A stretch of DNA of 64,000 nt from Limnochordaceae bacterium. GTDB taxonomy: Bacteria > Bacillota > Limnochordia > Limnochordales > Geochordaceae. Below the pieces are notes generated by a model. The model worked only from the letters and a program-made list of their open reading frames with translations. It did no database searches and was not told the origin of the DNA. The position numbers and the translations under genes were made by a program. Numbering within the stretch: the stretch's first letter is position 1; each line of letters opens with the position of its first letter. Positions 19,841-29,649 of the stretch are shown here, one piece after another. Location of the stretch: contig JADBKR010000008.1 of assembly GCA_014896295.1 (NCBI GenBank), positions 558,001 through 622,000 of the forward strand, read 5' to 3'.

Positions 19841-20763
19841 TTCCCCTCCTGGTACACCGGCGTGAGCCAGTGCCGGTACTCGGGAACGTTGCCTTTGACT
19901 ACGTCGAAATAGAGCCGCTGGATGCGGCGGGTGATCGGCCCCATCGCCCCGTCACCCACCGGCCTGTGATCGATCTCGCCGACGGCGCTGACCTGGGCGC
20001 CCGTTCCTACCAGGAAGACCTCGTCGGCGACGTATAGCTCGGTCCGGTCGATGGGGCGCTCCTCGACGGGGAGATGGAGCTGCTCTGTGGCGAGCTGCAG
20101 GATGGTCGCTCGGGTAATGCCTTCCAGGATGTCGGCGTAAACGGGCGTCGTGATCAACCGGCCGTTACGGACGAGGAAGAGGTTTTCGGCGCTGCCCTCC
20201 GACACGTGGCCGTCCTCGGTCAGGAAAATGGCCTCGTCGTATCCGTCCTCGGCCGCCTCCGACTTGGCCAGGGCCGCGTTGACGTACGAGCCCGAGATCT
20301 TGGCCCGCATCGGGATGACGTTGTCACCGACGTGCCGCCACGACGACACCCGGGCCCGGATCGGCTTCTCGACGTCCAGGTACGGGCCGAAGGGCACGGC
20401 GAAAAGGGTGAAGTCGTCGGAGAGGCCGTGCAGGCGTACCCCGATGGCCCGCTCGCTCTTGTAAAAGAGGGGGCGCACGTACACGTCCTCCCGGTCGCCG
20501 TTACGCCGGAGGATGTCCAGCGTCACCTCGACGAGCTGATCCAGGGTCAGAGGCGAGCGGATGCGCAGGATCTTCGCGGAGTTGAGCATCCGCTGGTAGT
20601 GCTCCCGCACCCGGAAGAGGTAGAGTTGCCGGCGCTCCTCGTTCCAGTACGCCCGGATCCCTTCGAAACAGGCCGTGCCGTAGTTGAAAGCGTGGGTCAT
20701 GACGCTGATCCGGGCGTCCTCCAGGTCGACGACCCGCCCCTCGAAGTACGCGTACCGTGCCAT
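19837..20763 (-). CDS. ilvE: branched-chain amino acid aminotransferase
   Basis: 308 residues, PLP fold type IV. Conserved THAFNYGTACFEGIRAYW, VYVRPLFYKSE, the catalytic lysine in PMRAKISGSYVNAALAKSEA, and DGHVSEGSAENLFLV. Interconverts Val, Leu and Ile with their 2-oxoacids. ATG at 20763 with GGGAGG nine bases ahead. Precedes sucC; its products are substrates of the Bkd complex encoded 15 kb away. Confidence 0.95.
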   Translation of the reverse strand: MARYAYFEGRVVDLEDARISVMTHAFNYGTACFEGIRAYWNEERRQLYLFRVREHYQRMLNSAKILRIRSPLTLDQLVEVTLDILRRNGDREDVYVRPLFYKSERAIGVRLHGLSDDFTLFAVPFGPYLDVEKPIRARVSSWRHVGDNVIPMRAKISGSYVNAALAKSEAAEDGYDEAIFLTEDGHVSEGSAENLFLVRNGRLITTPVYADILEGITRATILQLATEQLHLPVEERPIDRTELYVADEVFLVGTGAQVSAVGEIDHRPVGDGAMGPITRRIQRLYFDVVKGNVPEYRHWLTPVYQEGK

Positions 20764-20795
20764 TGAAGGTTCGCCTCCCGTGCAGACCCTCTGGT

Positions 20796-22712
20796 TCAGG
20801 AGTTGGGAACCGGTGCATGCGCGTCCATGTTCACCGGCGCCTCGGTCTTTCCTTCCTCGGAGGCCGGTGCCGCGGCAGCGGGGTACGGCCGGTACACCGA
20901 CCGGTTGATCTGCTGGCGCCACGCCCAAGGGCCGTAGAGGGGCAACTCCCGCCACAGGGTGGCCACGTAGCCGGTCCGGGCGGCGTTCGGCTGCGCGGTG
21001 GCCTCGGCCTGGCCGGCCGCAGGAGGCAGGCCCGCCGGGATCGCCCGTTCGACCAGCGTGCGCAGGCGCCAGGGCAGCGGCTGCGCCTCCGGCGGCCCCC
21101 AGAGGGCCACCTGCAGCCGGCCACCTTCCACGCGTGCCGAGACGGCCAGGTAGTCGCCGGTAGGGTTGACGAGCCGCAGGTCGATCAACCCGTAGGCGAC
21201 CGTCGCGTCCCGCGCCAGCGGCACGTACCAAACAGGGATGGAGTGCGGGGCGCGCCGGCGAGCCTCCAACCCGGCCAAGAGCGCGGCGTTGTACAGGGTC
21301 GAGGAGACCTGGCACACGCCCCCGCCCACGTCGGGCACGAGCTGGCCGTCCAGGATGACCGGCGCCGTCCGGTAGCCTCGCTCGGTGATGCGAGGCCCGA
21401 CCGCCTCGTTGAAAGAAAACGTCGCGCCCGGCTTCAGCACCATGCCGTCCAGGGCGGCCGCGGCAATGGCGATGTTGGCCGTCCGCTCTTCTGCGGCGGG
21501 GTCGAACCGGGTCTGGTAGCTCGCGAGCAGCCGCGGGCGGCGCAGCGCCTGCAGGTCCTCGACGCTCGGGGCAGGCGGGACCGCCCGCAGCGGCACGTCC
21601 GCCGCCCTCAACTTCAGCGCCGCCGACGCTCCGATGAGCGCCCGCTCGAGGCCCTCCCTGTCGATCCGGCGTCCGGACCTCCCCGGGACGATCTCCGCCT
21701 CGCCGTCCCGTCGCACGTACACTCGGGGAGGTTCAGGGGCGACCTCGAGCTGCCGCGCGAGGCTCTGGACGAGCGCTGCCCATTCCCGGGTGGTCGGCCG
21801 CCGTAGCTCCAGGCCCACCACGGCCCGACGGCCCTCCAGCGCGGCCGAGAGAGCTTTGCCCAGCATGAGCTCGACGTCCGGCTCGATCCCCACCTGGGCC
21901 GGCACGACCTCCCACCGGGCGCCGGGTGCCCGGAGCACCACGGGTTGCCGGAGCAAAGAGGAGGCGAACGTCTGCAGGGAAGCGCGCGCCTCCTCCACGG
22001 TCAGGCTCGCCACGTCCACGCCTGCGAGGCTGATGCCCTCAGGGAAGCGCCACACCCGCCGGGTCTCGGCCGGCTCCGACCCCGCCGCCTCGGCTCGGGC
22101 CGGGGCGCCGGCCGAGGCGAGCAGCATCCCGCCGGCGATCAGGAGGCCCGCCACCGTCTTGAGGCCGTGGCGGGACAGCCAGTACAGGAGGATGACGACA
22201 CCGAGGCCCGCGTACAAGAGCCACCGCGTGGCCTCCCTCGGGCGGCTCTGCCTGGGCAGCTCTTGCTCGAGGCGTACGGCTTCCTTCAGGTGACGCACCG
22301 CTTCGTCGAGGCGACCCATGCGCTTGAGGGCCGCTGCCAGGTTGCGGTGGGCCTGGGCGTAGGACGGGTCGAGCTGCAGGGCGTGGCGGTAGGCGTCCTC
22401 CGCCTCCTGCAGCCTCCCTCGCTCCAGGTAGACGTTACCGAGGTTGCTCCAGGCCGGCGCAAAGGATGGGTCGAGCTCGGCGGCCTCCCGAAAGCGCGCC
22501 TCTGCCTCTTCCAGCCGACCCATCCGGGCCAGGCAGACTCCCATCTTGTTGGACAGGGGCGCCGAGCGGGCATGGGCGCTTTCGAGTGCGGTCAGGCGCA
22601 GGAGCGCCTCCCCGACCTTGCCGGCATCGAGGAGGGACTGCGCGACTGCCAGTTGCTGAGAAAGCGATCCCTCAGCGCCCGGCGAGGCCGCCTCCGTGGA
22701 CTCCGAAGGCAT
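20796..22712 (-). CDS. TPR - membrane - VanW-like fusion protein
   Basis: 638 residues. Three tetratricopeptide repeats at about 52-154 (MGRLEEAEARFREAAELDP, GRLQEAEDAYRHALQLDP, MGRLDEAVRHLKEAVRLE) are followed by two hydrophobic stretches (about 165-206), a putative peptidoglycan-binding domain (about 230-400) and a VanW domain with VPDVGGGVCQVSSTLYNAAL (about 445-540). The TPR part would be cytoplasmic and the rest extracellular. The VanW role is unknown; a cell-wall link is inferred. ATG at 22712 after GGTGGAGG; overlaps thiI by 41 bases. Confidence 0.85.
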   Translation of the reverse strand: MPSESTEAASPGAEGSLSQQLAVAQSLLDAGKVGEALLRLTALESAHARSAPLSNKMGVCLARMGRLEEAEARFREAAELDPSFAPAWSNLGNVYLERGRLQEAEDAYRHALQLDPSYAQAHRNLAAALKRMGRLDEAVRHLKEAVRLEQELPRQSRPREATRWLLYAGLGVVILLYWLSRHGLKTVAGLLIAGGMLLASAGAPARAEAAGSEPAETRRVWRFPEGISLAGVDVASLTVEEARASLQTFASSLLRQPVVLRAPGARWEVVPAQVGIEPDVELMLGKALSAALEGRRAVVGLELRRPTTREWAALVQSLARQLEVAPEPPRVYVRRDGEAEIVPGRSGRRIDREGLERALIGASAALKLRAADVPLRAVPPAPSVEDLQALRRPRLLASYQTRFDPAAEERTANIAIAAAALDGMVLKPGATFSFNEAVGPRITERGYRTAPVILDGQLVPDVGGGVCQVSSTLYNAALLAGLEARRRAPHSIPVWYVPLARDATVAYGLIDLRLVNPTGDYLAVSARVEGGRLQVALWGPPEAQPLPWRLRTLVERAIPAGLPPAAGQAEATAQPNAARTGYVATLWRELPLYGPWAWRQQINRSVYRPYPAAAAPASEEGKTEAPVNMDAHAPVPNS

Positions 22713-23916
22713 CCGACGCCTCCACCACTTCGGTTTGCTCCAGTGCCTGCTCCACCAGGCCGTCCACGTCGAGCTTCGACTCCGCTTCCTCGACGCGGTC
22801 GAGCCGGGGTCTCGTCTGCGGGTGGCGGGCCACGAAGAGGGTGCAGCAATCCTCGTAAGGCTCGATGGATGTCTCGTACGTGCCGATGCGCCGCGCCACG
22901 TCCACGATCTCCGACTTGTCCCAGGCGAGCAAGGGCCGCAGGATGATTCGCCCCGAGACCGCCTCGACGACGGCCATGCTCGGCACCGTCTGGCTCGCCA
23001 CCTGGCCGAGGCTTTCCCCGGTCACCAGGGCGTCGTAGCGGTGACGTTCCGCCAGGCGGGTGGCAATGCGCACCATCATCCGCCGCATCAGCAGCACGCC
23101 GAGGTCGGCCGGGCAGTTGGCGTAGATCGCCTTCTGCACCTCCGTGAAGCGGCTCACGAAGACCCGCATGCGCCCCTGCCAGCCGGCGAGAATGGAGACC
23201 AGCCGCAGCACCTTGAGCCGCGCCTGCTCGGAGGTGAAGGGCATGGCGTGGAAGTGGACCGCGTCCACGTACAGGCCCCTCTTCATGGCCATCCAGGAGG
23301 CCACCGGGCTGTCGATCCCGCCGGAAACGAGAGCGAGCGCTCGCCCGCTGACCCCGATCGGCAAGCCGCCGGGCCCCGCCTGCTCGTTGCCGTAGACGTA
23401 CGCCGCTTCGTCCCGGACCTCCACGTGCACGGTGAGCGCGGGACGATGAACGTCCACCTGGAGCCGCGCCCCGAGCAGCCGCAGCAAGTCGGCGCCGACG
23501 TCGCGGTTGATCTCCATGGAATCCATCGGAAACCGGCGGTTGGACCGCCGTGCCGAGACCTTGAAGGCAAGCGGGCCCCCCTGCGAGGAGGCAACCGCGG
23601 CCCGGACGAGCGCCCGGGCCGCTTCCCGGATCGCCTCGATGTCGAGAGGCGCCTCCCATGCGGCCACCGCCCCGACCACGCCGAAGACCCGAGCCGCCGC
23701 CGAGCTCATGGCGTCGAGCCCAGCGTCCGTGGCTACGGCCTCGGGCCGCACGAGCAGCCGCCCGTGAAGGTCCTCGACGTGGCAGGGGCCCACGTGCCGC
23801 AGCGCTCGCCGGAGGTTGCCGGCCAGGGTGCGCTCGAACCAGGCTCGGTTGCTCCCCTTGAGCCCTACCTCACCGTAGCGAACGAGCACGACCCTGGAGA
23901 GCTCAGGCCCGGGCAC
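22672..23916 (-). CDS. thiI: tRNA 4-thiouridine sulfurtransferase ThiI
   Basis: 414 residues. NFLD and THUMP RNA-binding domains (about 60-165) and a PP-loop ATPase with SGGIDSPVASWMAMKRG. It ends without a rhodanese domain, as usual in Bacillota, where sulfur is delivered by a dedicated cysteine desulfurase; that enzyme is encoded immediately upstream with a 14-base overlap. Makes s4U in tRNA and may supply sulfur for thiamine. Confidence 0.95.
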   Translation of the reverse strand: MPGPELSRVVLVRYGEVGLKGSNRAWFERTLAGNLRRALRHVGPCHVEDLHGRLLVRPEAVATDAGLDAMSSAAARVFGVVGAVAAWEAPLDIEAIREAARALVRAAVASSQGGPLAFKVSARRSNRRFPMDSMEINRDVGADLLRLLGARLQVDVHRPALTVHVEVRDEAAYVYGNEQAGPGGLPIGVSGRALALVSGGIDSPVASWMAMKRGLYVDAVHFHAMPFTSEQARLKVLRLVSILAGWQGRMRVFVSRFTEVQKAIYANCPADLGVLLMRRMMVRIATRLAERHRYDALVTGESLGQVASQTVPSMAVVEAVSGRIILRPLLAWDKSEIVDVARRIGTYETSIEPYEDCCTLFVARHPQTRPRLDRVEEAESKLDVDGLVEQALEQTEVVEASDAFGVHGGGLAGR

Positions 23917-25141
23917 CGCGCCGCCCCCCCGAAGAGAGGAAGGCTTTCAAGTCGCGCGCCGCGGATCCGATGCGGCGAATGGCCGCATCGACCTCCTCCT
24001 CGGTCGTCATCAGCCCCAGGCTGATGCGAACGGCGGACGCCGCCAGTGCCGGCGGCACCTCCATGGCTTCCAGTACGTGGCTCGTCCGCGTCTTGTGCGA
24101 GGAGCAGGCCGCACCGATGGAGACGGCCACCCCTTCCTGCTGGTCGAGGTGGGAGGCCAGCACCTCGGCCCTCAGCCCCGGGAACGCCGCCGCGAGGATG
24201 TGGGGCGCGCGTCGTGCCTCGTCCTGAGGCCCCAACAGCGCCACTTCCGGGTAGGCCTCACGGAGGCCCTCCCGCAGCCGCCTCATGAGGCCTCGCAGCC
24301 GCGCAACCGTCTCCGGCAGGGCGGCGCGGGCGATCGCCGCCGCCACGCCGAAGCCGGCGATAGCGGGGACGTTCTCCGTGCCGCTTCGCACGCCTCGCTC
24401 CTGGCCGCCGCCCCAAACGATCGGGCGCAACCGCACCCCGGTGCGCACGTACAGGGCACCGATGCCTTTGGGGCCGTGGAGCTTGTGGGCGCTCAGGGAG
24501 GCAAGATCGAGGCCCAGCGCCCGCACGTCCACGGGGAGCTTCCCGGCAGCCTGGACGATGTCCGAGTGCACGAGCGCGTGGGGGCGGTGGCCCGTACGGC
24601 GCGCACGATGGCCTCGACGGGCTGCACAGAGCCCACTTCGTTGTTGACGGTCATGACCGAGACCAGGATGGTATCCGGACGGAGAGCCGCCGCCACGTCG
24701 TCGGGAGAGACCACCCCATCCGGCCCGGGCCGGACCAGGGAGACTTCGAAGCCCTCCTGCTCCAGCGCCCGGAGTGGCTCCAGGACGGAAGGGTGCTCGA
24801 TGGCGGTCGCCACCAGGTGACGTCCCTGCCGGCGATGCTGGTAGGCGGTGCCCAGGATGGCCAGGTTATTGGCCTCGGTGGCGCTCCCCGTGAAGAAAAT
24901 GCAGGAGGGCGGCGCCCCTACCAGGGCGGCCACTTCGACCCCTTGCCTCTTCGACGGCCTCCATGGCCTGCGCGCCGAGGCGATGCCGGGACGAGGGGTT
25001 GCCGTAGTCGTCCCGCAGCATCCGCGTCATCGTCTCCAGGACCTGCGGCCAGACCCGGGTCGTGGAGGCGTTGTCCAGGTAGATGCACCGCGACTCCGTA
25101 GCGTCGGTTGCGCGTGATACTGCCAACGGTGTGCTTTTCAC
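23903..25141 (-). pseudogene. cysteine desulfurase (NifS/IscS family), frame broken twice
   Basis: Three frames together make one enzyme of about 412 residues. Part 1 (IYLDNASTTRVWPQVLETM, YGNPSSRHRLG) ends near 24943; part 2 (FFTGSATEANNLAILG, MTVNNEVGSVQPV) ends near 24594; part 3 carries HSDIVQAAGKLPVD, the PLP lysine in SLSAHKLHGPKG and the catalytic cysteine in GAACSSHKTRTSH. The joins fall in AAGGGG and in TACGGGCC. All active residues survive, favouring sequence error. It should supply sulfur to ThiI. GTG at 25141 is the likely start; spacing to its ribosome site is short. Confidence 0.88.
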
Positions 25142-25174
25142 GTCCTTCGAAGAGCGGCGAGGGCCGATGTACCT

Positions 25175-26240
25175 CTAGTATAGGCGGCGGCGTAGCCAGC
25201 TTGCAAAGCCGGCCCTCAGCGCCAGCACGGTCAGGGCCATCCACCCGGCGGCAGGATAGAGGCGGGCTACGGTCTCGGCAAACCCCGCCAGCGCGACCGG
25301 CACGGCCGAAAGGATCCACCATCCGGCCTGCCTGGTGACCGCTCCCATGGGCCCGCTCGCCCGTCCTCTCCCGGAGCTCCCCAGCGAGACGGCCGCGGCC
25401 ACCCCGGTCGTGTAGATAGCAGCGAAGAGCACCCCGAGGTGAAGGCCCAGGGCGACCGGGTGGAGCGCGGCCGACGCCGAGGCGAGGGGCATCGCCGCCT
25501 CGTGGGTGCCGGAGCGCGCAATGATGGCGAGACCCGCGGCGGCTACGGTGCCCACCATCACTCCCCCGAGCACCGAAGCGACGCGCAGGGCGGGGAGGCG
25601 AAGCCCGAGTCCCTGTGCCACCGGCAGCACGGCGCCGCGGGCGAACAGGGCGTTGGCCGCGGCGTACGAGAGGAGATTCCAGACACAAGCCGGGCCAGGG
25701 CGGGCGGCCCCCGGCGGCGGGGCTGCCAGGGACCCCCAGCACCCGCCAGGCGAGCGCTTCCAGCGTCATGATGACGACCACGGGCGGGCCCAACCAGGAG
25801 GCGATGCGGGCCAGGCCTTGCTGCGCGGGTAAGGCCGCGCCCGCCCAGATCAGCCCTGCTCCTGCCAGCGTAGCCAGCACCCGATGGCGTCCTGCCGGGT
25901 CAAAGAGGTGCCCCAGACCGGCCAGCATGGCAGCCAGGCTGACCCAGGACAGCCAGACGATGGTGACGCGTTCGAGGAGGCGCGGTAGCTCGCCGGCCCC
26001 CGAAGAGCCGGGCGGCGCAGGGCGCGCGTCGGGTTCGCCCCAGCCTGCGACCACGCCGGCCAGCATCCCGGCCACGATCGCCGCCGGAATGGACTGGGGA
26101 TGGCAGGGATGGAAGAAGACAACGAGTTCCCGGCCGCTGGCATACCCCGCCCCCACGATGGCGCTGAAGATGGTCCACGCCACGGCGGCGCTACCCGGCG
26201 GGAGAAGGGATCCGGGGAGGCGGCCCCTGGCTCTGGGCAA
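25175..26240 (-). pseudogene. YkvI-like membrane permease, one frameshift
   Basis: About 354 residues over two frames, joined near 25687. The N-terminal part has the family-like opening WTIFSAIVGAGYASGRELVVFF and several membrane helices; the second part (NLLSYAAANALFARGAVLPV, then LRVASVLGGVMVGTVAAAGL) holds the rest. The YkvI family belongs to the APC-like transporters; substrate unknown. Start taken as TTG 26240 after GGTGAAG; GTG 26183 is another option. Confidence 0.65.
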
Positions 26241-26402
26241 GTCGCTTCACCCAGCGGTGTATACGTCCGGGCGCCGCTACATATAACGTCAACGGAGCGC
26301 GGGGCCGTCCTACCGTTCCAGTGACTGGGGCCCTTCCCTTCCTTGCTCGAGGGCTTCCCACGGGCGTGCCCCCGATAGTCCGCCGGGCAAGGGGAGCGAC
26401 CG

Positions 26403-27050
26403 GTGAAACCACGCACCTGGCATCCGAATGGGCCGGTCGTCCGTGACGACGGGGAGCCCGACGTCGTCCTGAGAGTGCGCTACCAGCAGCCGGAGGCGTG
26501 TGGCCTCCTGGCTCGGCTCCTGTTGGAGGTCGTCGGGGCGTCCCCTGAGGCCTGGGACGACGCCGCGGTGGTATGCATCGGCACCGACCGGTCGACAGGC
26601 GACTCCCTGGGCCCGCTCGTAGGCTCGCACCTGGCGCGCCTGGTTCCGCGGCTGAGGGTGTACGGCACGCTGGAAGAGCCGGTCCACGCCACCAACCTCG
26701 GCGATACCCTGGTTCGCCTGGCGGCCCGCCCGCCCTCGTTCACGCTGGCGGTGGACGCCTGCCTCGGGCGGGCGGAAAACGTCGGCAGCCTCACGCTGCG
26801 GATGGGCCCTCTGCGCCCTGGGACCGGGGTGCGCAAGACGCTCCCGGAAGTAGGCAACGCGCACATCGTGGGGGTCGTCAACGTGGGCGGCTTCATGGAG
26901 TACCTGGTGCTCCAAAACACCCGCCTCGGGGTGGTCTGGCAGATGGCCCAGGTCATTGCGGGGGGCATCGCGCAGGCGGCCGCTACGGCCTGGTCGAGGC
27001 AGGGTGCGGCCGGCCCTGAGTTGGGGCCACCGTGCGCCCTACCCCGGTAA
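26403..27050 (+). CDS. yyaC: YyaC family spore protein (putative protease)
   Basis: 215 residues. Contains VVCIGTDRSTGDSLGPLVGS, LEEPVHATNLGDTL, AVDACLGRAENVGSL and VVNVGGFMEYLVLQNTRLG, matching YyaC, a sporulation protein related to the GPR germination protease fold. GTG at 26403 with AAGGGGAG six bases ahead. It is strong support for an endospore-forming ancestry. Only plus-strand gene in this part of the left arm. Confidence 0.9.
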   Translation: MKPRTWHPNGPVVRDDGEPDVVLRVRYQQPEACGLLARLLLEVVGASPEAWDDAAVVCIGTDRSTGDSLGPLVGSHLARLVPRLRVYGTLEEPVHATNLGDTLVRLAARPPSFTLAVDACLGRAENVGSLTLRMGPLRPGTGVRKTLPEVGNAHIVGVVNVGGFMEYLVLQNTRLGVVWQMAQVIAGGIAQAAATAWSRQGAAGPELGPPCALPR

Positions 27051-27091
27051 CCGGCCGGCTCCCGTGTGGCCCCGGACGCGCGCTGGCGGGC

Positions 27092-27343
27092 TCAGCCGGC
27101 CACGCGGTTTCGCAGAGCCGCCACGATGTCGTCCGCGCCCATCCCGGACGCCTCGATGACCGGCGCGTCCGACAGACGTCGCTCGCTGCCGAGAAGGTTG
27201 TCGTCCATGCCGCTCAGTACCACGGCCGCAACCTGCCGGAGATCGGCCTCGTGGAGCGGCACCACGCGGTAGCCCGCTGCCTCGATCGCGTCGCGCATCC
27301 GCATGATGTCGTCGTCGCAGGCAATGATTTTGGGCTCTCCCAT
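27092..27343 (-). CDS. YkuS family protein (UPF0180)
   Basis: 83 residues. Short alpha/beta protein with an acidic N-terminus (IIACDDDIMRMRDAIEAAGY), a central AAVVLSGMDDNLLG and a GADDIVAALRNRV tail, the layout of YkuS. Function unknown; Bacillota-specific. ATG at 27343. Confidence 0.75.
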   Translation of the reverse strand: MGEPKIIACDDDIMRMRDAIEAAGYRVVPLHEADLRQVAAVVLSGMDDNLLGSERRLSDAPVIEASGMGADDIVAALRNRVAG

Positions 27344-27390
27344 GGCCGGGCCATCCCTCCGGGCCTTAGGCTGGCCCTGCGCCCGGGGAC

Positions 27391-28038
27391 TCATGCGCCC
27401 GGGCCGGCCTGGGGATCCTCCGGCCGCAGCAGTTGCAGCACGTGTTGGTCGTCCACCGGGCGGAAGTCGTCGTACCACTGCCCGACCGACTCGAGCTCAT
27501 CCGTCAGCGTCACGGCGACTACCTTGCGGCACTCTGTGGCCACCATCCGGGCACTGGATCTGGCGGCTACCGGCACGGCTACGGTGACGCTCTCCGCCCC
27601 GTGGCGGGTGGCGTATCGCACGGCGGCGATGGCCGTGTAGCCCGTCGCCAGGCCGTCGTCGACGATCAACACCTGGCGGCCGGAGACGGCTCCGATCGGG
27701 CATCCATACGCCGCCTCCCGGCGCCTGGCCTCGTCGAGGGCTGCTTCCACGGCGAGTCGTAGCTCGTCGGGGCCGATCGATAGCGCTCGGACGGCCTCCT
27801 CGTTGAGGAGCTCCGTACCGTCGGCGGCGACGGCTCCCACGGCCAGCTCGGGGTTGAAGGGACAAGGGACCTTCTTGACCGACACGGCGCCGAGGGTCAG
27901 CCCAAGGCGCTTTGCCACGCGCGACGCTACCACGACGCCCCCCCGAGGGATTCCGAGGGCGAGCGCACCCGTACCGCGGAACTCCTCCAGGAGTGCCGCC
28001 AGGCGGTCCCCCGCGTTCTCCCGGTCGGCAAAGCGCAC
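27391..28038 (-). CDS. phosphoribosyltransferase family protein
   Basis: 215 residues. The PRPP loop VLIVDDGLATGYTAIAA is clear, as is an N-terminal FADRENAGDRLAALL segment and IPRGGVVVASRVAKRL, typical of the COG1926-type predicted phosphoribosyltransferases. Substrate unknown. Starts 31 bases after the bactofilin stop. Confidence 0.85.
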   Translation of the reverse strand: MRFADRENAGDRLAALLEEFRGTGALALGIPRGGVVVASRVAKRLGLTLGAVSVKKVPCPFNPELAVGAVAADGTELLNEEAVRALSIGPDELRLAVEAALDEARRREAAYGCPIGAVSGRQVLIVDDGLATGYTAIAAVRYATRHGAESVTVAVPVAARSSARMVATECRKVVAVTLTDELESVGQWYDDFRPVDDQHVLQLLRPEDPQAGPGA

Positions 28039-28069
28039 GGCCGGCCTCCTTTGGGCGGGCCAGGCTCCG

Positions 28070-28517
28070 TCATTCCTTGTGGTCGCTCGAGGCTGCAGCC
28101 TCCCACGCCGGTGCGGCGGCTGCCGTGGCTCCGAACGCGACGGCCGACCTGTCGCCGGCGGTCATGGTGCACTTGCCGTCGAGGTGGCCGCCTTCGTTGA
28201 CCACCAGGACGGGAGTCTCGACGTCTCCGCGGATCCTCCCGGAGCTGGTGATTTCGAGGCGCGCGGTTGCCCGTACCTGACCCTGGATTTCGCCGGCAAC
28301 CAGGATGGAAGCGGCCTGGGCGTTGGCGATCAAGAGGCCGCCCTCTCCCACGATGAGGTCGGCGCTGGTCTCCACGGACCCCTCGAGCTTGCCGTCCACC
28401 CGGACGGAAGCCGAGCTCTTGAGGTTGCCTTTCAGCCTCGGTCCCCTTACCCACGATGGTGGAAACCGCTCCGGGGTCCGGCGGTGCCGCCGCGCCCTCT
28501 CGACGAGATCGAATCAC
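28070..28517 (-). pseudogene. bactofilin (polymer-forming cytoskeletal protein), one frameshift
   Basis: About 148 residues after repair. The N-terminal part from GTG 28517 (MIRSRREG...GAVSTIVGKGT, good GAAGGAGG site) joins near 28440 to the beta-helical core (RLKGNLKSSASVRVDGKLEG, DLIVGEGGLLIANAQAA, GRIRGDVETPVLVV). The join is at ACCGAGGCTG, one base too long. Without the repair the core would start at an internal GTG (28399), losing its first strands. Bactofilins form membrane-associated filaments and are often encoded beside M23 peptidases, as here. Confidence 0.85.
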
Positions 28518-28541
28518 GTACCCCAGCCTCCTTCGGGCAGC

Positions 28542-29493
28542 TCACGGAAGGTAGTGAAAGGGATTGACCGGCCGGCCGTTGAGGTGCACCTCGTAGTGGA
28601 GATGGGGCCCCGTGCTCAACCCCGTCGAACCCATGGCAGCCGATCTGTTGCCCCTTCGCTACCCTCTGGCCCACCCTCACCAGGATTCTCGACAGGTGAC
28701 CGTACAGGGTGCGCAGTCCGTAGCCGTGGTCGACCATGATGGTCAGCCCGTAGCCGCCCTTGCGGCCTGCCATGACGACGGTGCCATCCGCGGCGGCGAG
28801 CACGGGTGTCCCGGTCATGCCCGCCACGTCCACCGCGTAGTGGTAGTCCGGCTCTCCGGTCACAGGATGGCGCCGCGGTCCGAAAGTGGAGCTGATGTAG
28901 CCATCGGCTGGCCAGATGGACGGCGTGTGAGCGCGCCGGCGAACGTACTCCAGGGTCGTGGAGCGCAGGGAGCGGACGTGGTCATCGAACGCTGCCAGCT
29001 GGTCGTCGGCGTATTTGAGCGTCGCGGTGACGACCTGAATGACCTCGCGATGCCCTGCAGGGCCACCTCGGCCGACCTGCGCGTCTTCAGCCGCCACCTG
29101 CCGGACGGGCGGAAGAGGCGGTGGAGGCACCGCGTCCGCATTGAGGAGCATCTGCCGGAGCTCCCGAGTCGAGGTAGCGAGGCTTGCCAGGTCTTTCTGG
29201 ATGGTGAGCGCCTGGGAGAGCAGTCCCTCGTAGCGCGTCTCGCTCTCGAGGTACGCCCGCTCGAGCCGCGCGTACTGGCGGAGCTGCAGATCCAGGTGAG
29301 CTCGGAGCTTGCCGGCCATATCGCGGGCGTCGAAGAAAGAGGATGCAAACAGGAGCGTGGCAACGACGAGAGCGCCGGCGAGACCCTTGAGCGCGTCGTA
29401 AACCGGGCGGCTGACTCGGATGGTGTGGGTCCGCTGCCCGTCGTGGGGGACGATCGTGATGGTTATGTGTTCGCGTGGCCGTCGCTGGGCCAT
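28542..29493 (-). pseudogene. M23 family metallopeptidase, one frameshift near its end
   Basis: About 317 residues after repair. One N-terminal membrane helix (about 38-52), a coiled-coil stalk (about 60-120), then the LytM domain: YISSTFGPRRHPVTGE, YHYAVDVAG (first zinc ligands), and AADGTVVMAGRKGGYG. Near 28634 the frame breaks at GCTGCCATGGG; in the other frame the end reads GLSTGPHLHYEVHLNGRPVN, the HxH zinc motif, then stops at 28542. Active residues are complete after the join. Expected to cut peptidoglycan peptides. ATG 29493 with GGAGGT. Confidence 0.87.
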
Positions 29494-29621
29494 TGTACCG
29501 GTCTACCTCCGGTTCTCTGGCCCCCACCCCGTACCGGGGAGGTTCGACGGCTCTACTGTAGACTCCTGCCGACTGCTGCCATGTCCGGGAATAGGCTCCA
29601 GGGCGTCGAGCGCCTCGCTAC

Positions 29622-29635
29622 GTTCCACGTGGAAC
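29622..29635. promoter_or_regulatory. parS centromere site
   Basis: GTTCCACGTGGAAC is a perfect 14-base palindrome matching the parS consensus TGTTNCACGTGAAACA at all but two fixed positions in its 16-base frame. It lies 15 bases beyond the parB stop codon, next to the gene of the protein expected to bind it. Confidence 0.8.
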
Positions 29636-29649
29636 AGTGTCGACGCTCG

